A stretch of DNA of 64,000 nt from JAKFEE01 sp036675815 (GCA_036675815.1 JAKFEE010000040.1:1-64000), one strand, 5' to 3'. Positions 34,537 through 46,090 are shown, counted from the first letter of the stretch. Notes: generated by a model from the letters alone, not told the origin. Numbers and translations: made by a program.

Positions 34537-34953
34537 TCAGTCGAGCGGTGACCCGCGCAGGCGTTTGAGGGCCGAATGCTTTGCCTTGGTGTCGAGGCGG
34601 CGGCGCCGGGCGCCCAGAGTGGGCTTGGTCGGCCGCCGCGGCTTCTCCCGCTCGGCCGCGGTGCGGATCAACGCCACGAGGCGCTCGATGGCGTCGGCGC
34701 GGTTGCGTTCCTGCGTGCGGAAGCGCTGGGCGATGATGACGATCACGCCGTCGCCGGTCAGGCGCCGGCCAGCCAGCCGCATCAGGCGATGGCGCGTCTC
34801 ATCATCGAGAGCGGGAGAATTCTTGGCATCGAAGCGCAGCTGAGCCGCGGTAGCCACCTTGTTGACGTTCTGGCCGCCCGGCCCCGATGCGCGAACGAAG
34901 TCGCAGACGAGCTCACGCTCGTCAAGTGCGATGCGCGGGGTGACCTGGATCAT
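34537..34953 (-). CDS. arfB: Alternative ribosome-rescue peptidyl-tRNA hydrolase ArfB
   Basis: 138 residues. The release-factor-like domain has the catalytic GGQ in RASGPGGQNVNKV (about 22-34). The C-terminal tail is rich in Arg and Lys (RRPTKPTLGARRRRLDTKAK), which inserts into the mRNA channel of stalled ribosomes. The ATG at 34953 gives the family N-terminus I-Q-V-T-P-R-I and has TTGGAG upstream. A terminator separates it from the atp operon upstream. Confidence 0.93.
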   Translation of the reverse strand: MIQVTPRIALDERELVCDFVRASGPGGQNVNKVATAAQLRFDAKNSPALDDETRHRLMRLAGRRLTGDGVIVIIAQRFRTQERNRADAIERLVALIRTAAEREKPRRPTKPTLGARRRRLDTKAKHSALKRLRGSPLD

Positions 34954-34970
34954 CAACGGCTCCAATGAAA

Positions 34971-35000
34971 TGGGCGGCGCCTCATGCGAAGCGCCGCCCA
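34971..35000 (-). terminator. Terminator of the atpHAGDC operon
   Basis: TGGGCGGCGC at 34971-34980 pairs perfectly with GCGCCGCCCA at 34991-35000 across a 10-base loop. On the minus strand it is followed by TTTCATTGG. It sits 27 bases after the atpC stop codon and just upstream of arfB. Confidence 0.8.
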
Positions 35001-35026
35001 CGAACACACGTCAGGTGATTGCCACG

Positions 35027-35449
35027 CTAATGCGCCTTGCGGGCGGCCCCGGCTAGGGCCGCGCACATCGCCTCGGCCACCGCCAGCTGCCGCTGCGCCA
35101 CATTGCGGGCGTGCTCGGTGGTGGCCTCCTCGACGGCCTCTCGGGCGGCCTTGGTGCGTTGCTCGACGGCGTCGCGGTCCAGCTGATCGACCGGCACCGC
35201 CTCTTCGGCCAGCACGGTGCAACGCTCCTCATTGACCTCGGCGAAGCCGCCGGCGACGAAGATGCGGTTGGTGACGCGGCCATCGGTGTAGACGTCGATG
35301 ACGCCCGGCCGGATGGTCGAGATCATCGGTGCATGCCGCGGCAGCGCGCCGAAATCGCCTTCCGCCCCGGGCACGATGACCATGTCGACCGCCTCGGAAA
35401 TCAGCAGGCGCTCCGGCGAGACCAGCTCGAATTCGACCTTTTCGGCCAT
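35027..35449 (-). CDS. atpC: ATP synthase F1 epsilon subunit
   Basis: 140 residues. The N-terminal beta-sandwich has FELVSPERLL, VPGAEGDFGALPRHAPMIS and RIFVAGGFAEV, and the C-terminal helical hairpin follows from about residue 88. It couples rotation and regulates ATPase activity. It is last in the operon, after a palindromic repeat in the atpD-atpC gap. Confidence 0.94.
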   Translation of the reverse strand: MAEKVEFELVSPERLLISEAVDMVIVPGAEGDFGALPRHAPMISTIRPGVIDVYTDGRVTNRIFVAGGFAEVNEERCTVLAEEAVPVDQLDRDAVEQRTKAAREAVEEATTEHARNVAQRQLAVAEAMCAALAGAARKAH

Positions 35450-35480
35450 TGTGTGAACCCTCTCTAATCTCTTCCAGGGC

Positions 35481-35508
35481 CGTCATTCCCGCGAAAGCGG
35501 GCATGACG
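35481..35508. repeat. Family A palindrome between atpD and atpC
   Basis: A single perfect hairpin unit that begins CGTCATTCCCGCGAAAGCGG and ends GCATGACG. The same sequence starts the larger elements at 19650 and 43838. It lies inside the ATP synthase operon, in the 75-base gap between two cotranscribed genes. Confidence 0.85.
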
Positions 35509-35524
35509 GCCTGTACGCCCCAGC

Positions 35525-36949
<1,425 letters not shown>

Positions 36950-36969
36950 CCGAGTGCTCCTAAGTCCCT

Positions 36970-37857
36970 TTACAGCGCTTCGGCGCCGGAGATGATTTCG
37001 ATGAGTTCCTTGGTGATCTGCGCCTGACGGGTGCGGTTGTAGCGCAGCGTCAGACGATTGATCATATCGCCCGCGTTACGGGTGGCGTTGTCCATGGCGT
37101 TCATGCGCGCCCCCTGCTCGGAGGCGAAGCTCTCCAGCAGCGCACGGAACATCTGGATGGCCAGGTTGCGCGGCACGAGATCCTCGAGGATCTCCTCTTC
37201 CGAGGGCTCGAACTCGTACAGGGCGCGGGCGCCGGCGGCCGCCTCCTCGGCCTTCGCCTCTGGCACGGCGAAGGGAATGAGCTGCTGGCGGGTCGGCACC
37301 TGGCTGATCGCCGACTTGAACTTGTTGTAGACGACCGTGCAAACGTCGAACTCACCGGCCTGGAACATGGCGGTGACGCGATCGGCGACCTGGTCGGCCT
37401 CGACGAAGGTGATGCCCTTGCGGCCCAGGCCCTCGAAGGTGTCGACGATCAGCTTGGCGAAGTCGCGCTTGAGCTGGTCGCGGCCCTTGCGGCCGACACA
37501 CAGCAGCTTGACCGCCTTGCCTTCGCGCAGCAGGTCGTTGACCAAGCCGCGGGCATTGCGGACGATCTGCCCATTGAAACCGCCGCACAGGCCGCGGTCC
37601 GAGGTGACGACGACGACCAGATGCACGTCGTCCCGGCCGGTACCGGCAAGAAGGGCGGGAGCGCCCGTCTGCCCGGCAAGGCTGCTGGCCAGGGCGCCCA
37701 GCATCCTCTCCATGCGCTCGGCGAAGGGGCGCGCCTGCTCCGCCGCCGTCTGGGCACGGCGGAGCTTGGAGGCGGCCACCATCTTCATGGCCGAGGTGAT
37801 CTTGCGCGTCGATTTGACGCTGTTGATCCTGACCCGTAGGTCCTTAAGGCTGGGCAT
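36970..37857 (-). CDS. atpG: ATP synthase F1 gamma subunit
   Basis: 295 residues, the central rotor stalk. The N-terminal coiled coil has PSLKDLRVRINSVKSTRKIT and the C-terminal helix carries MNAMDNATRNAGDMINRLTL and TRQAQITKELIEI, both typical of the gamma subunit. It lies between atpA and atpD with short gaps. Confidence 0.97.
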   Translation of the reverse strand: MPSLKDLRVRINSVKSTRKITSAMKMVAASKLRRAQTAAEQARPFAERMERMLGALASSLAGQTGAPALLAGTGRDDVHLVVVVTSDRGLCGGFNGQIVRNARGLVNDLLREGKAVKLLCVGRKGRDQLKRDFAKLIVDTFEGLGRKGITFVEADQVADRVTAMFQAGEFDVCTVVYNKFKSAISQVPTRQQLIPFAVPEAKAEEAAAGARALYEFEPSEEEILEDLVPRNLAIQMFRALLESFASEQGARMNAMDNATRNAGDMINRLTLRYNRTRQAQITKELIEIISGAEAL

Positions 37858-37881
37858 CGCGACGCTTCCCGGCTGGAGTCC

Positions 37882-39410
<1,529 letters not shown>

Positions 39411-39411
<1 letters not shown>

Positions 39412-39965
39412 TACCCGACCCCTTTCATAGCGAGCTGGAGATGCTGCAGCTTGGTGCGCAGCGAGTTGTCGATCATGCGCGAGCCGACCTTGACGACCAG
39501 CCCGCCGAGCAGCGACGGATCAAGCTTGACGTCGATGGCGACATTGCCGCCCACCGCCGTCTTCAGCGTGTCGTTGAGGGCCGCCAGCTGCTTGTCGGTC
39601 AGCGGTGCGGCGGCGAACACCTGCGCCGTCACCTCGCCGCGCTTGGCGGCCAGGCGCGCCAGATAGGCATTGCAGATGCCCCACAGCGAAAACAGCCGGC
39701 GGTTCTGCGCCAGCACGCCGAGGAAGCGGCGCGTGATGTCGGCAAAGCCGGCCTTGTCGGCCAACGCCACCATGGCGCGCGTCTGCTCGGCCCGGCCGAT
39801 GACGGGCGAACGCAGCAGGCGCACCAGATCGTCGCTGGCGGCAGCCATGTTGCGGAGGGCCTTCAGATCGGCGGCAACCTGATCGAGGGCGTTCTGCTGC
39901 TCGGCCAACTCGAACAGAGCGGCGGCGTAACGGTCGGCGATGGCGCCAGTGGTCTCGGATGACAC
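39411..39965 (-). CDS. atpH: ATP synthase F1 delta subunit
   Basis: 184 residues from the GTG at 39965. It forms the peripheral connection between F1 and Fo. Family features are ADRYAAALFELAEQ near the N-terminus and the C-terminal VKVGSRMIDNSLRTKLQHL. The GTG gives the normal N-terminus and has AAGGACCG upstream. An ATG at 40046 would add 27 Lys-rich residues and is not favoured. It is the first gene of the operon. Confidence 0.93.
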
Positions 39966-40140
39966 GCGGGACGGTCCTTGATCTATCCGAAGATGATTTA
40001 ACGCTTGAAAAAGCTTGAGATTTTTCAATGCTTTCTTGGCGCGCACAGCCCCCTGCCGTGCGGCGACCGGTTAACTATCACAGACGGGGGGAGCTTGCAA
40101 GCTGGCTGGCCGGCTTTTTTTGCGCTGCGGCAGGGGGCGC

Positions 40141-40173
40141 GTGGTCCAGAGGACCACGGGTCTTCAGACCCGC
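40141..40173. repeat. REP-like palindrome at the RAYT 3' end
   Basis: GTGGTCC-AGA-GGACCAC (40141-40157) runs into CGGGTCT-TC-AGACCCG (40157-40172). The last codons and stop of the RAYT gene (R-V-stop) lie inside this palindrome. A related palindrome in opposite orientation lies beyond the other end of the gene, at about 40737-40780. Confidence 0.8.
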
Positions 40174-40724
40174 ATCGCGGCGCTGGAATATGGCCAGTCC
40201 TGCCGCCTTGGGACCAAACCCGCCGTCACCGGATTTTCCTCGATGTAACGAACCGCCGCCGCCAAATGCGCATCGCCCCTGATTCGGCGGTCGAAATAGT
40301 CGGGTTGCCACAGGCCGCCGCTGCGGCCGAGCACCCTGTTGATCCGTGCCGCGCTGAACGCCTTCCAGCTCTTGACAAGGCACCCTAGGGGCCAGCCCGG
40401 CACCATCTCGACCAGGGCATGAATGTGGTTAGGCATGATCACCCAGGCCAACAAATGATAACGATCGCCGTCGAAGTGATGCAGCGCCGTCTCGACGACC
40501 CGGGCGGCGTCTTCTTCGCTCAGCAGGCAGGCGCCGTGGCATCGATCAAGTTCCGCCGCAGTCCAGTGCCGCAGTTTGGCCGAATCATCCTTCGACTGCT
40601 CGATAAGCATATCGACGACATGCCGCGGCAGGCTGTCGGCAAGCCGAAACGTCACCGCCTGGACGGTCCCGGCGGCGTCGAAGTGGGGAAGATAACCCCG
40701 CGAATACCAGCCTTTCTGTTCCAT
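40164..40724 (-). mobile_element. REP-associated tyrosine transposase (RAYT)
   Basis: 186 residues of the Y1 HUH transposase (RAYT) type. The metal-binding H-x-H is at residues 100-102 (VIMPNHIHALVE). The likely nucleophile tyrosine is Y143 in WQPDYFDRRIRGD, and RYIEENPVTAGLV follows. Such enzymes cut and move single-stranded REP palindromes. The gene is flanked by inverted palindromes of the form GGACC-C-GGGTCT-TC-AGACCC. It lies between atpH and priA and is intact. It may be the source of the GC-rich palindromes found elsewhere in the window; that link is inference. Confidence 0.88.
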
Positions 40725-40736
40725 CCCGCCGAGGTT

Positions 40737-40780
40737 GCGCGTCTGAAGACGCGCGGTCCATTGCCCGTCTCCAGACCCGC
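40737..40780. repeat. REP-like palindromes at the RAYT 5' side
   Basis: GCGCGTCT-GA-AGACGCGC at 40737-40754 is followed by GGTCC. A second, smaller palindrome (GTCT-CC-AGAC, followed by CCGC) lies at about 40766-40778. Read on the minus strand the first is GGACCGCGCGTCTTCAGACG, which matches the plus-strand unit at 40151, so the RAYT is bracketed by an inverted pair. Confidence 0.75.
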
Positions 40781-40790
40781 AGCGGGCTCG

Positions 40791-42989
40791 TCACAAGAAA
40801 CTATACGGATCCACATCAACCTGCAACTTTAGCGTGTTCGGCATATCGATAGACCGCAACCATTCCCGCACCACCGCCTGGACATTGACGGTACGCGGCG
40901 CCTTGAGCAGCAATCGCCGGCGATGGCGGCCGCGCAGCAGGGCCAGCGGCGCCGGGACCGGGCCGAACACCTCGATCCCCCGCCCGCGCGGTGCGGCACG
41001 TCCCAAATTGCGGGCGACGACGTCGACCTGGCCGGCATCGGGGCCGGAGACGATCAGCGCCGCCAGCTTGCCGAACGGCGGCATGCCGAGATCGCGCCGC
41101 TGTGCCGCCTCTTCGGCGAGAAACCGCTCGCCGTCACCCGAGACCAGCGCCTGCATCACCGGGTGGGCGGGTTGATAGGTCTGCAGCAGGACGCGGCCGG
41201 GGTGTTCGGCGCGCCCGGCACGGCCGGCCACCTGCCACAACAGCTGCCAGGTGCGCTCGGCGGCGCGCAGGTCGCCGCCCGCCAGGCCGAGATCGGCATC
41301 GACGACGCCGACCAGGGTCAGCAAGGGAAAATGGTGACCCTTGGCGACGATCTGGGTGCCGATGAGGACATCGATCTCGCCCGCCGCCATCTGCCGCACC
41401 AGTTCCGCCGCGGCGGCGGCGCTGCCCAGGAGGTCGCTGGCCATGATCGCCCAGCGCGCCTGCGGGAACCGCGCGGCGACCTCCTCGGCCAGCCGCTCGA
41501 CGCCGGGGCCGCAGGCGACGAAGGAATCCTCGGCCTCGCAGTCCGGGCAAGCGCGCGGCCGCTGGACCAGATAGCCGCAGTGATGGCATTGCAGGCGGGC
41601 GGCGTGGCGATGCTCGACCAGCCAGGCGGTGCAGTGCGGGCACTGCAGGCGATGGCCGCAGCCGCGGCACAGGGTGAGCGGCGCATAGCCGCGCCGGTTG
41701 AGGAACAGCAGCGCCTGCTCGCCGGCCGCCAGGGTTGCCGCCAGGCTCTCGACCAGCGGCGGCGACAGCCATTGACCGCGCTCGGGCGGGCGCCGCCGCA
41801 TGTCGATCGCCGCCATTTCCGGCAGCTCGGCGCCGGCATGCCGATCGGGCAGATGCAGGCGACAATAGCGGCCGGCCTGGACGTTGCTCACCGTCTCCAG
41901 CGACGGCGTCGCCGAGGCCAGCACCACGGGGTGCTGGCCGAGCATGCCGCGTACCACCGCCATGTCCCGTGCCTGATAGATGACGCCCTCTTCTTGTTTG
42001 AACGAGGCATCGTGCTCCTCGTCGACGACGATCAGCCCAAGGTCGGCAAACGGCAGGAACAGCGCCGAGCGCGCCCCGACCACCACCGGCGCCCGTCCGT
42101 CGGCCACCGCCCGCCAGGTATCGCGGCGTTGTGCCGGGGTCAGGTTCGAATGCCATTCCGCCGGCGCCACGCCGAAGCGTTTGTGGAAGCGGGCCAGCCA
42201 TTGCGCCGACAAGGCGATCTCGGGCAGCAGCACCAGCACCTGACGGCCTCGCGCCAGGGCGGCGGCGATGGCCTCGTAGTAGACCTCGGTCTTGCCCGAG
42301 CCGGTGACGCCCTCGAGCAGAGTGACGGCGAACCCGGCGCCGACCTGCGCCGACAACGCCGCCGCCGCCTCGGCCTGCGCCGGCGACAAGGCCGGCCCGG
42401 GTTGCGCCGGGTCGGGCTTCGACCAAGCGGGTGGCGCCATCGGAACCGCCGCCAGCACGCCGACGTCGGCAAGGCCACGCACCACCGACGGGCCGACTCC
42501 GGCCTCACGCGCCAGATCCGCCAAGGTGAAGGCCCCGGCCCCGGCGATCTCGACCACCCGCCGCCGCGCCGGCGTCGCCTTGACACCCCCATCCTCCAGG
42601 GATTGCGCCAGACGATAGGTGACGGCGAGGCGCTGCGGCTCCAGCGCGGCGGGCACGCTCATCGTCATCTTCAGGACGGCCCCGGCCGGTGCCAGGGTGT
42701 AGTTCGCCACCCAATCGACCAGCCGCCGCAACACCGCCGGCAGCGGCGGTGCGTCCAGCCGCGCGCCGATCTGCTTCAGCCGCGCCGCCGGCACGCTTCC
42801 GCCGGCCGCGCCCCACACCACGCCGACCACCTCACGCCGGCCCAGCGGCACGCGGACGAAATCGCCCGCCGCCAACCGCAGGCCGGCGGGCACACGGTAG
42901 TCGTAGGGGCCGGCAAGCGGCAGGGGCAGCAGCACCGCCGCCAGGCCGGTCACGGCCGATGTGGCGGAACTGGCATGGGCCAAGGTCAT
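40791..42989 (-). CDS. priA: Primosomal protein N' (replication restart helicase PriA)
   Basis: 732 residues, superfamily 2 helicase. The DNA-binding domain (1-105) is followed by Walker A in GVTGSGKTEVYYEA, the DEEHD box, and a zinc region with C-x-x-C pairs (CRGCGHRLQCPHC, CHHCGY, CPDCE) within FLNRRGYAPLTLC. The C-terminal GTQIVAKGHHFP and GRAGRAEHPG motifs complete the helicase. It reloads the replisome at stalled forks. It converges on the RAYT region. Confidence 0.95.
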   Translation of the reverse strand: MTLAHASSATSAVTGLAAVLLPLPLAGPYDYRVPAGLRLAAGDFVRVPLGRREVVGVVWGAAGGSVPAARLKQIGARLDAPPLPAVLRRLVDWVANYTLAPAGAVLKMTMSVPAALEPQRLAVTYRLAQSLEDGGVKATPARRRVVEIAGAGAFTLADLAREAGVGPSVVRGLADVGVLAAVPMAPPAWSKPDPAQPGPALSPAQAEAAAALSAQVGAGFAVTLLEGVTGSGKTEVYYEAIAAALARGRQVLVLLPEIALSAQWLARFHKRFGVAPAEWHSNLTPAQRRDTWRAVADGRAPVVVGARSALFLPFADLGLIVVDEEHDASFKQEEGVIYQARDMAVVRGMLGQHPVVLASATPSLETVSNVQAGRYCRLHLPDRHAGAELPEMAAIDMRRRPPERGQWLSPPLVESLAATLAAGEQALLFLNRRGYAPLTLCRGCGHRLQCPHCTAWLVEHRHAARLQCHHCGYLVQRPRACPDCEAEDSFVACGPGVERLAEEVAARFPQARWAIMASDLLGSAAAAAELVRQMAAGEIDVLIGTQIVAKGHHFPLLTLVGVVDADLGLAGGDLRAAERTWQLLWQVAGRAGRAEHPGRVLLQTYQPAHPVMQALVSGDGERFLAEEAAQRRDLGMPPFGKLAALIVSGPDAGQVDVVARNLGRAAPRGRGIEVFGPVPAPLALLRGRHRRRLLLKAPRTVNVQAVVREWLRSIDMPNTLKLQVDVDPYSFL

Positions 42990-43114
42990 GCGCTACAGTC
43001 TAGCCGCGGCGCCGGCCGGCTGCCAGCCGGGCGGCGCCCTCGAGCGGACAAAGGGAGCCGTCATGGAAACCACCACACCGTCGGGGTGCGCCCCGGCCTC
43101 GAGGAAACCGCGGC

Positions 43115-43816
43115 ATGGCGTGTAACGACGATGCCGCGACGCAAACGGAGCTGCCCTGCGAGGAGCAAGTGGTGGCCTACTTGCGCGGCCATCCCGACTT
43201 CCTGCTGCGCCACCCCGACGTGGCCCTGCGCCTGTTCGCGCCGGCGCGCGACCAAGGCAACAACGTTGCGGACCTGCAACAATTCATGATCGAGCGGCTA
43301 AAGGGCAAGCTCGACGAGATGCGCGGCTGCGCCGAGCATTTGATCACCACCACGCGCAGCAACATGTCGACCCAGGCGCACACGCACGAGGCGGTGCTGG
43401 CGGTGTTGGCGGCGCGCGACATGGCCGAACTGGTGCAGGTGCTGACCGACACCGCCGAGCGCCTGGAGGTCGACGTGGCGGTGCTGTGCTTCGAGACCGC
43501 CGCCGAGGTCATCCCCGCCCTCAGCACGGCCGGGGTGCAGCGCCTCGCCGGCGGCGACGTCGACGTCCTCCTCGGCGAGGGCCAGGACGTCGCCCTGCGG
43601 GCGGCGACACCCGGGACTGCGGCGGTGTTTGGCAGCGGCGCCGGCCTGGTGCACTCGCAGGCGCTGGTCAGGCTGCCGGGCGAAGGCCGCTGCCCGCCGG
43701 GGTTGCTGGCGCTGGGCGTCCGCGAGGCGCACGCCTTCCATCCCGGCCAGGGCACCGAACTGCTGCTGTTCCTGGCGCAGGTGGTGCGTTATGCGGTGCT
43801 GCGCTGGGTCCGGTAG
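43115..43816 (+). CDS. DUF484 family protein
   Basis: 233 residues. The N-terminal segment (EEQVVAYLRGHPDFLLRHPD) is the DUF484 signature. A coiled-coil region (about 50-80) leads into a GAF-like C-terminal domain. Members commonly sit next to xerC, as here, but their role is not established. It is divergent from priA, with GAGGAAACC before the ATG. Confidence 0.88.
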   Translation: MACNDDAATQTELPCEEQVVAYLRGHPDFLLRHPDVALRLFAPARDQGNNVADLQQFMIERLKGKLDEMRGCAEHLITTTRSNMSTQAHTHEAVLAVLAARDMAELVQVLTDTAERLEVDVAVLCFETAAEVIPALSTAGVQRLAGGDVDVLLGEGQDVALRAATPGTAAVFGSGAGLVHSQALVRLPGEGRCPPGLLALGVREAHAFHPGQGTELLLFLAQVVRYAVLRWVR

Positions 43817-43837
43817 GTAGTGGATCGAGCATCTTCT

Positions 43838-43921
43838 CGTCATTCCCGCGAAAGCGGGAATCCATTCCGCCGGCTGGTTCGCGGAATCACGGCATGGACC
43901 CCCGTTTTCGCGGGGGTGACG
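43838..43921. repeat. Family A repeat between DUF484 gene and xerC
   Basis: This 84-base element begins CGTCATTCCCGCGAAAGCGG and ends CGCGGGGGTGACG. It holds two hairpins: CCCGC-GAAA-GCGGG, and CCCCCG-TTTT-CGCGGGGG. It is the same family as the elements at 19650-19744 and 35481-35508. It separates the DUF484 gene from xerC by about 130 bases in total. Confidence 0.85.
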
Positions 43922-43944
43922 AGGCGAGCTATGAGCTCCCGCCG

Positions 43945-44886
43945 ATGAAAAGCCCCATTCATTACGCCGCCGCACCGGATTTGCTGGCCGCCGTCGAGGC
44001 GTGGCGGCGCTGGCTGGCCGAGGAGAAGCGCTGCTCGGCGCATACGCTCGACGGCTATGGGCGCGACCTCGCCGCCTTCCTGGCCTTCGTCACCCGGCAC
44101 CACGGGGGCGAGCCCGGGCTGGCCACCCTGCAGCACCTGGCGCCCGCCGATTTCCGCGCTTATCTGGCGCACCGCGCCGGCGACGGGCTGGCGCGCAGCT
44201 CGCTGGCCCGCGGCATGTCGACACTACGCGGCTTCTTCCGTTTCCTCGATCGGCGCGGGTTGGTGCACAACCCCACCTTGTCGGCGGTGCGCACGCCGCG
44301 GCCGCCACGCGCCGTACCCAAGCCGCTGGCGGTCGGCGACGCCGTCGAGGCGTTGGGCACCGCCGCCGAATTGCAGGACGAGCCATGGCTGGCGGCCCGC
44401 GACCTGGCGCTGTTCAGCCTGCTCTACGGCTGCGGCCTGCGTTTGGGCGAGGCGCTGGCGCTGACCGTGGCCGCGGCGCCGCAGGGCGAGGTGATGACCA
44501 TCACCGGCAAAGGCCGCAAGCAGCGCGTGGTGCCGGTGCTGCCGGCGGTGCGCCTGGCGGTGGCGGATTATCTGGAACAATGCCCGTTCGCGGCCGAGGC
44601 GGCGCGGCCGCTGTTCCTCGGCGCCCGCGGCAAGCGTCTCAATCCCGGCGTCGTGCAGCGGCAGATGCGCCGTTTGCGCGCCCTGCTCGGCCTGCCCGAC
44701 TCGGCGACGCCGCACGCTCTGCGCCACAGCTTCGCCACCCACCTGCTCGCCGCCGGCGGCGATCTGCGCACCATCCAGGAACTACTGGGCCACGCCTCGC
44801 TGTCGACGACCCAGCGCTACACCGAGGTCGACGCCGGCCGTCTGGCGGCGGTGTACGATGCGGCGCATCCGCGGGCGAAGGGATAA
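43945..44886 (+). CDS. xerC: Site-specific tyrosine recombinase XerC
   Basis: 313 residues. Catalytic residues are R166 (CGLRLGEAL), K189 (GKGRKQR), H257 and R260 (HALRHSFATH), H283 (LGHASL) and Y292 (RYTEV). The context after a DUF484 gene and near priA identifies it as XerC rather than an integrase. The partner XerD is encoded at 31.7 kb. The start at 43945 lies just after the family A repeat, and its ribosome binding site is weak. Confidence 0.92.
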   Translation: MKSPIHYAAAPDLLAAVEAWRRWLAEEKRCSAHTLDGYGRDLAAFLAFVTRHHGGEPGLATLQHLAPADFRAYLAHRAGDGLARSSLARGMSTLRGFFRFLDRRGLVHNPTLSAVRTPRPPRAVPKPLAVGDAVEALGTAAELQDEPWLAARDLALFSLLYGCGLRLGEALALTVAAAPQGEVMTITGKGRKQRVVPVLPAVRLAVADYLEQCPFAAEAARPLFLGARGKRLNPGVVQRQMRRLRALLGLPDSATPHALRHSFATHLLAAGGDLRTIQELLGHASLSTTQRYTEVDAGRLAAVYDAAHPRAKG

Positions 44887-44900
44887 CCCTCGACCCTCCC

Positions 44901-44954
44901 GGAGCGCGGAGCTCCAGCTCGGCACCCCTGTGCGGCCCTGGAGGTCCGTGCTCC
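44901..44954. repeat. Family B palindromic repeat, copy 1
   Basis: It begins GGAGCGCGGAGCTCCAGCTC and ends GGTCCGTGCTCC, forming an inverted pair of imperfect GC palindromes. It lies 15 bases after the xerC stop. Copies 2 and 3 are at 45988 and 47441. Confidence 0.82.
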
Positions 44955-44968
44955 AAGTGGAAAACCCG

Positions 44969-45319
44969 TCACGCGTAACCGACCGCCACCGCTATCAAGC
45001 GCCTGATTTCGGCGAGCTGTCGATCGGTGATACGCGACGGCGTAGCCGTTACTCTCTTCTTTGAAGTCGTAGTGACATGATGGGCGAGGGCGAAGCAAGC
45101 CTTGGCGCACCCGTTCTCGGGGGTCGGCTCCAGCCTGACCGACAGGTCCGCTATGGCCAGATGCGGGTCTTCGGCAATCGGCGCAAGGATGAGGTTGGGA
45201 TAGGAGGGATCGAACAAATCGTGGTCCTCCACCACGACGGCAGGCCGCTTCTTGCTTGGCTCCTTAGGCAGAGCATCTCGCCAATCCACAAGAACGATCT
45301 GCCCCGCCGAATAGCTCAC
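44969..45319 (-). CDS. MazF/PemK-like endoribonuclease toxin
   Basis: 116 residues with the PemK/MazF beta-barrel start: AGQIVLVDWRDALPKEPSKK then RPAVVVEDHDLFDP. The catalytic Arg-Pro pair of the family (K-R-P-A-V-V-V) is present, and an acidic segment and a late T-T-x-K-K-R follow. It should cleave mRNA when freed from its antitoxin. It overlaps the antitoxin gene by 4 bases (ATGA), the usual arrangement with the antitoxin first. Confidence 0.8.
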   Translation of the reverse strand: MSYSAGQIVLVDWRDALPKEPSKKRPAVVVEDHDLFDPSYPNLILAPIAEDPHLAIADLSVRLEPTPENGCAKACFALAHHVTTTSKKRVTATPSRITDRQLAEIRRLIAVAVGYA

Positions 45320-45564
45320 TCGCCATCGCCCCCGTCATCGGGGGCGCCCCAGTCACGGTAAAACTCGGCCGCTTGCGGCGATGCGGCGACATGAGCGGCA
45401 ACCGAACGGCTCTGCGCGCGAATGCGTGCGCGCCGCACCCGCCGGGCTTCGCCTGCCGCCAATTCCCGAAGATAGGTGGACAGGCCAATGCCGCGCGCCT
45501 TGGCGGCGTCTTCGAGTGTGGCCTGGACGTCATCGTCCAGGCGGATGGAAACGGGATGCCCCAT
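45316..45564 (-). CDS. Ribbon-helix-helix antitoxin
   Basis: 82 residues. The N-terminus MGHPVSIRLDDDVQATLEDA followed by ARGIGLSTYLREL is a ribbon-helix-helix DNA-binding domain. The C-terminal half is charged and probably disordered, and would wrap the toxin. It precedes the MazF-like gene with an ATGA overlap and should autoregulate the pair. GCGAGG lies upstream of the ATG. Confidence 0.8.
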   Translation of the reverse strand: MGHPVSIRLDDDVQATLEDAAKARGIGLSTYLRELAAGEARRVRRARIRAQSRSVAAHVAASPQAAEFYRDWGAPDDGGDGE

Positions 45565-46060
45565 GCCGACCTCGCATTTCGCGAATTGTAGCTTGCCGGT
45601 GCACTACATGGAAGTGCGGCCGCGGATTTTCCAGTGTCGGGCACGACACGAGAAATTTACCGGCGCCTGATCGCCAAGGGCGTGAAGATAATTGCCGCAC
45701 CGGGCCGCGGCGGCTCTTGGGACAGGGAGGCGTCGTCCCCGGTCTCCGCGCGTTTCACCTCGAAAACGCCGTTGGTAGGCGGGAGCGGCGGCTCATATGC
45801 TGCATTCGCGGTAGAACACGCATCGGACGGCTCATCGAGGGTCGTCATTGCGCCTTCTGCGTGAGAGCATGGAGCCGAAGCAGCATATCGCCGCACCCAT
45901 CGGTCGCCCGAACGACCAGAGCCTGAAGATCCGCCAGCCGAGGACCCGTCGGCGACCAAGTGAGGCACAGCTCACGCGCATGCCTCCGGAGCGCGGAGCT
46001 CCAGCTCCGCATGGCGCCTGCGGACCTGGAGGTCCGCGCTTCGCCTGAAGCAGGCACCAA
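45565..46060. other. Gene-poor stretch between the toxin-antitoxin pair and the porin
   Basis: About 500 bases with no gene I can support. Several short frames exist on both strands, but none shows a domain. A family B repeat occupies 45988-46040. The frame opening near 45634 (TTREIYRRLIAKGVKII) faintly resembles the start of a HicA-like protein but then loses the pattern. The area may hold decayed genes. Confidence 0.5.
45988..46040. repeat. Family B palindromic repeat, copy 2
   Basis: It begins GGAGCGCGGAGCTCCAGCTC and ends ACCTGGAGGTCCGCGCT. Each half is a palindrome (GCGGAGCT-CC-AGCTCCGC and GCGGACCT-GG-AGGTCCGC). It lies about 27 bases from the porin terminator. Confidence 0.85.
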
Positions 46061-46066
46061 TGGGAA

Positions 46067-46090
46067 AAGGGGGCGGAAAACCGCCCCCTT
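46067..46090 (-). terminator. Terminator of the porin gene
   Basis: AAGGGGGCGG at 46067-46076 pairs perfectly with CCGCCCCCTT at 46081-46090 around a 4-base loop. On the minus strand a short T run (TTCCC) follows. It lies 25 bases beyond the porin stop codon. Confidence 0.88.

Noticed and set aside
40923..43289. 788-codon plus-strand open frame opposite priA
   Set aside because: It is antisense to a complete priA with all helicase motifs. Its translation is Arg/Gly/His-rich with no domain, as expected for the shadow of a high-GC gene.
43945..44886. Phage or integron integrase instead of XerC
   Set aside because: The DUF484-xerC order, length and normal composition, with no attachment site or cargo, fit the housekeeping recombinase.
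45634..45864. HicA-like short protein
   Set aside because: The first residues (TTREIYRRLIAKG) recall HicA, but the G-S-H-x-x-F core is missing and no HicB gene follows.
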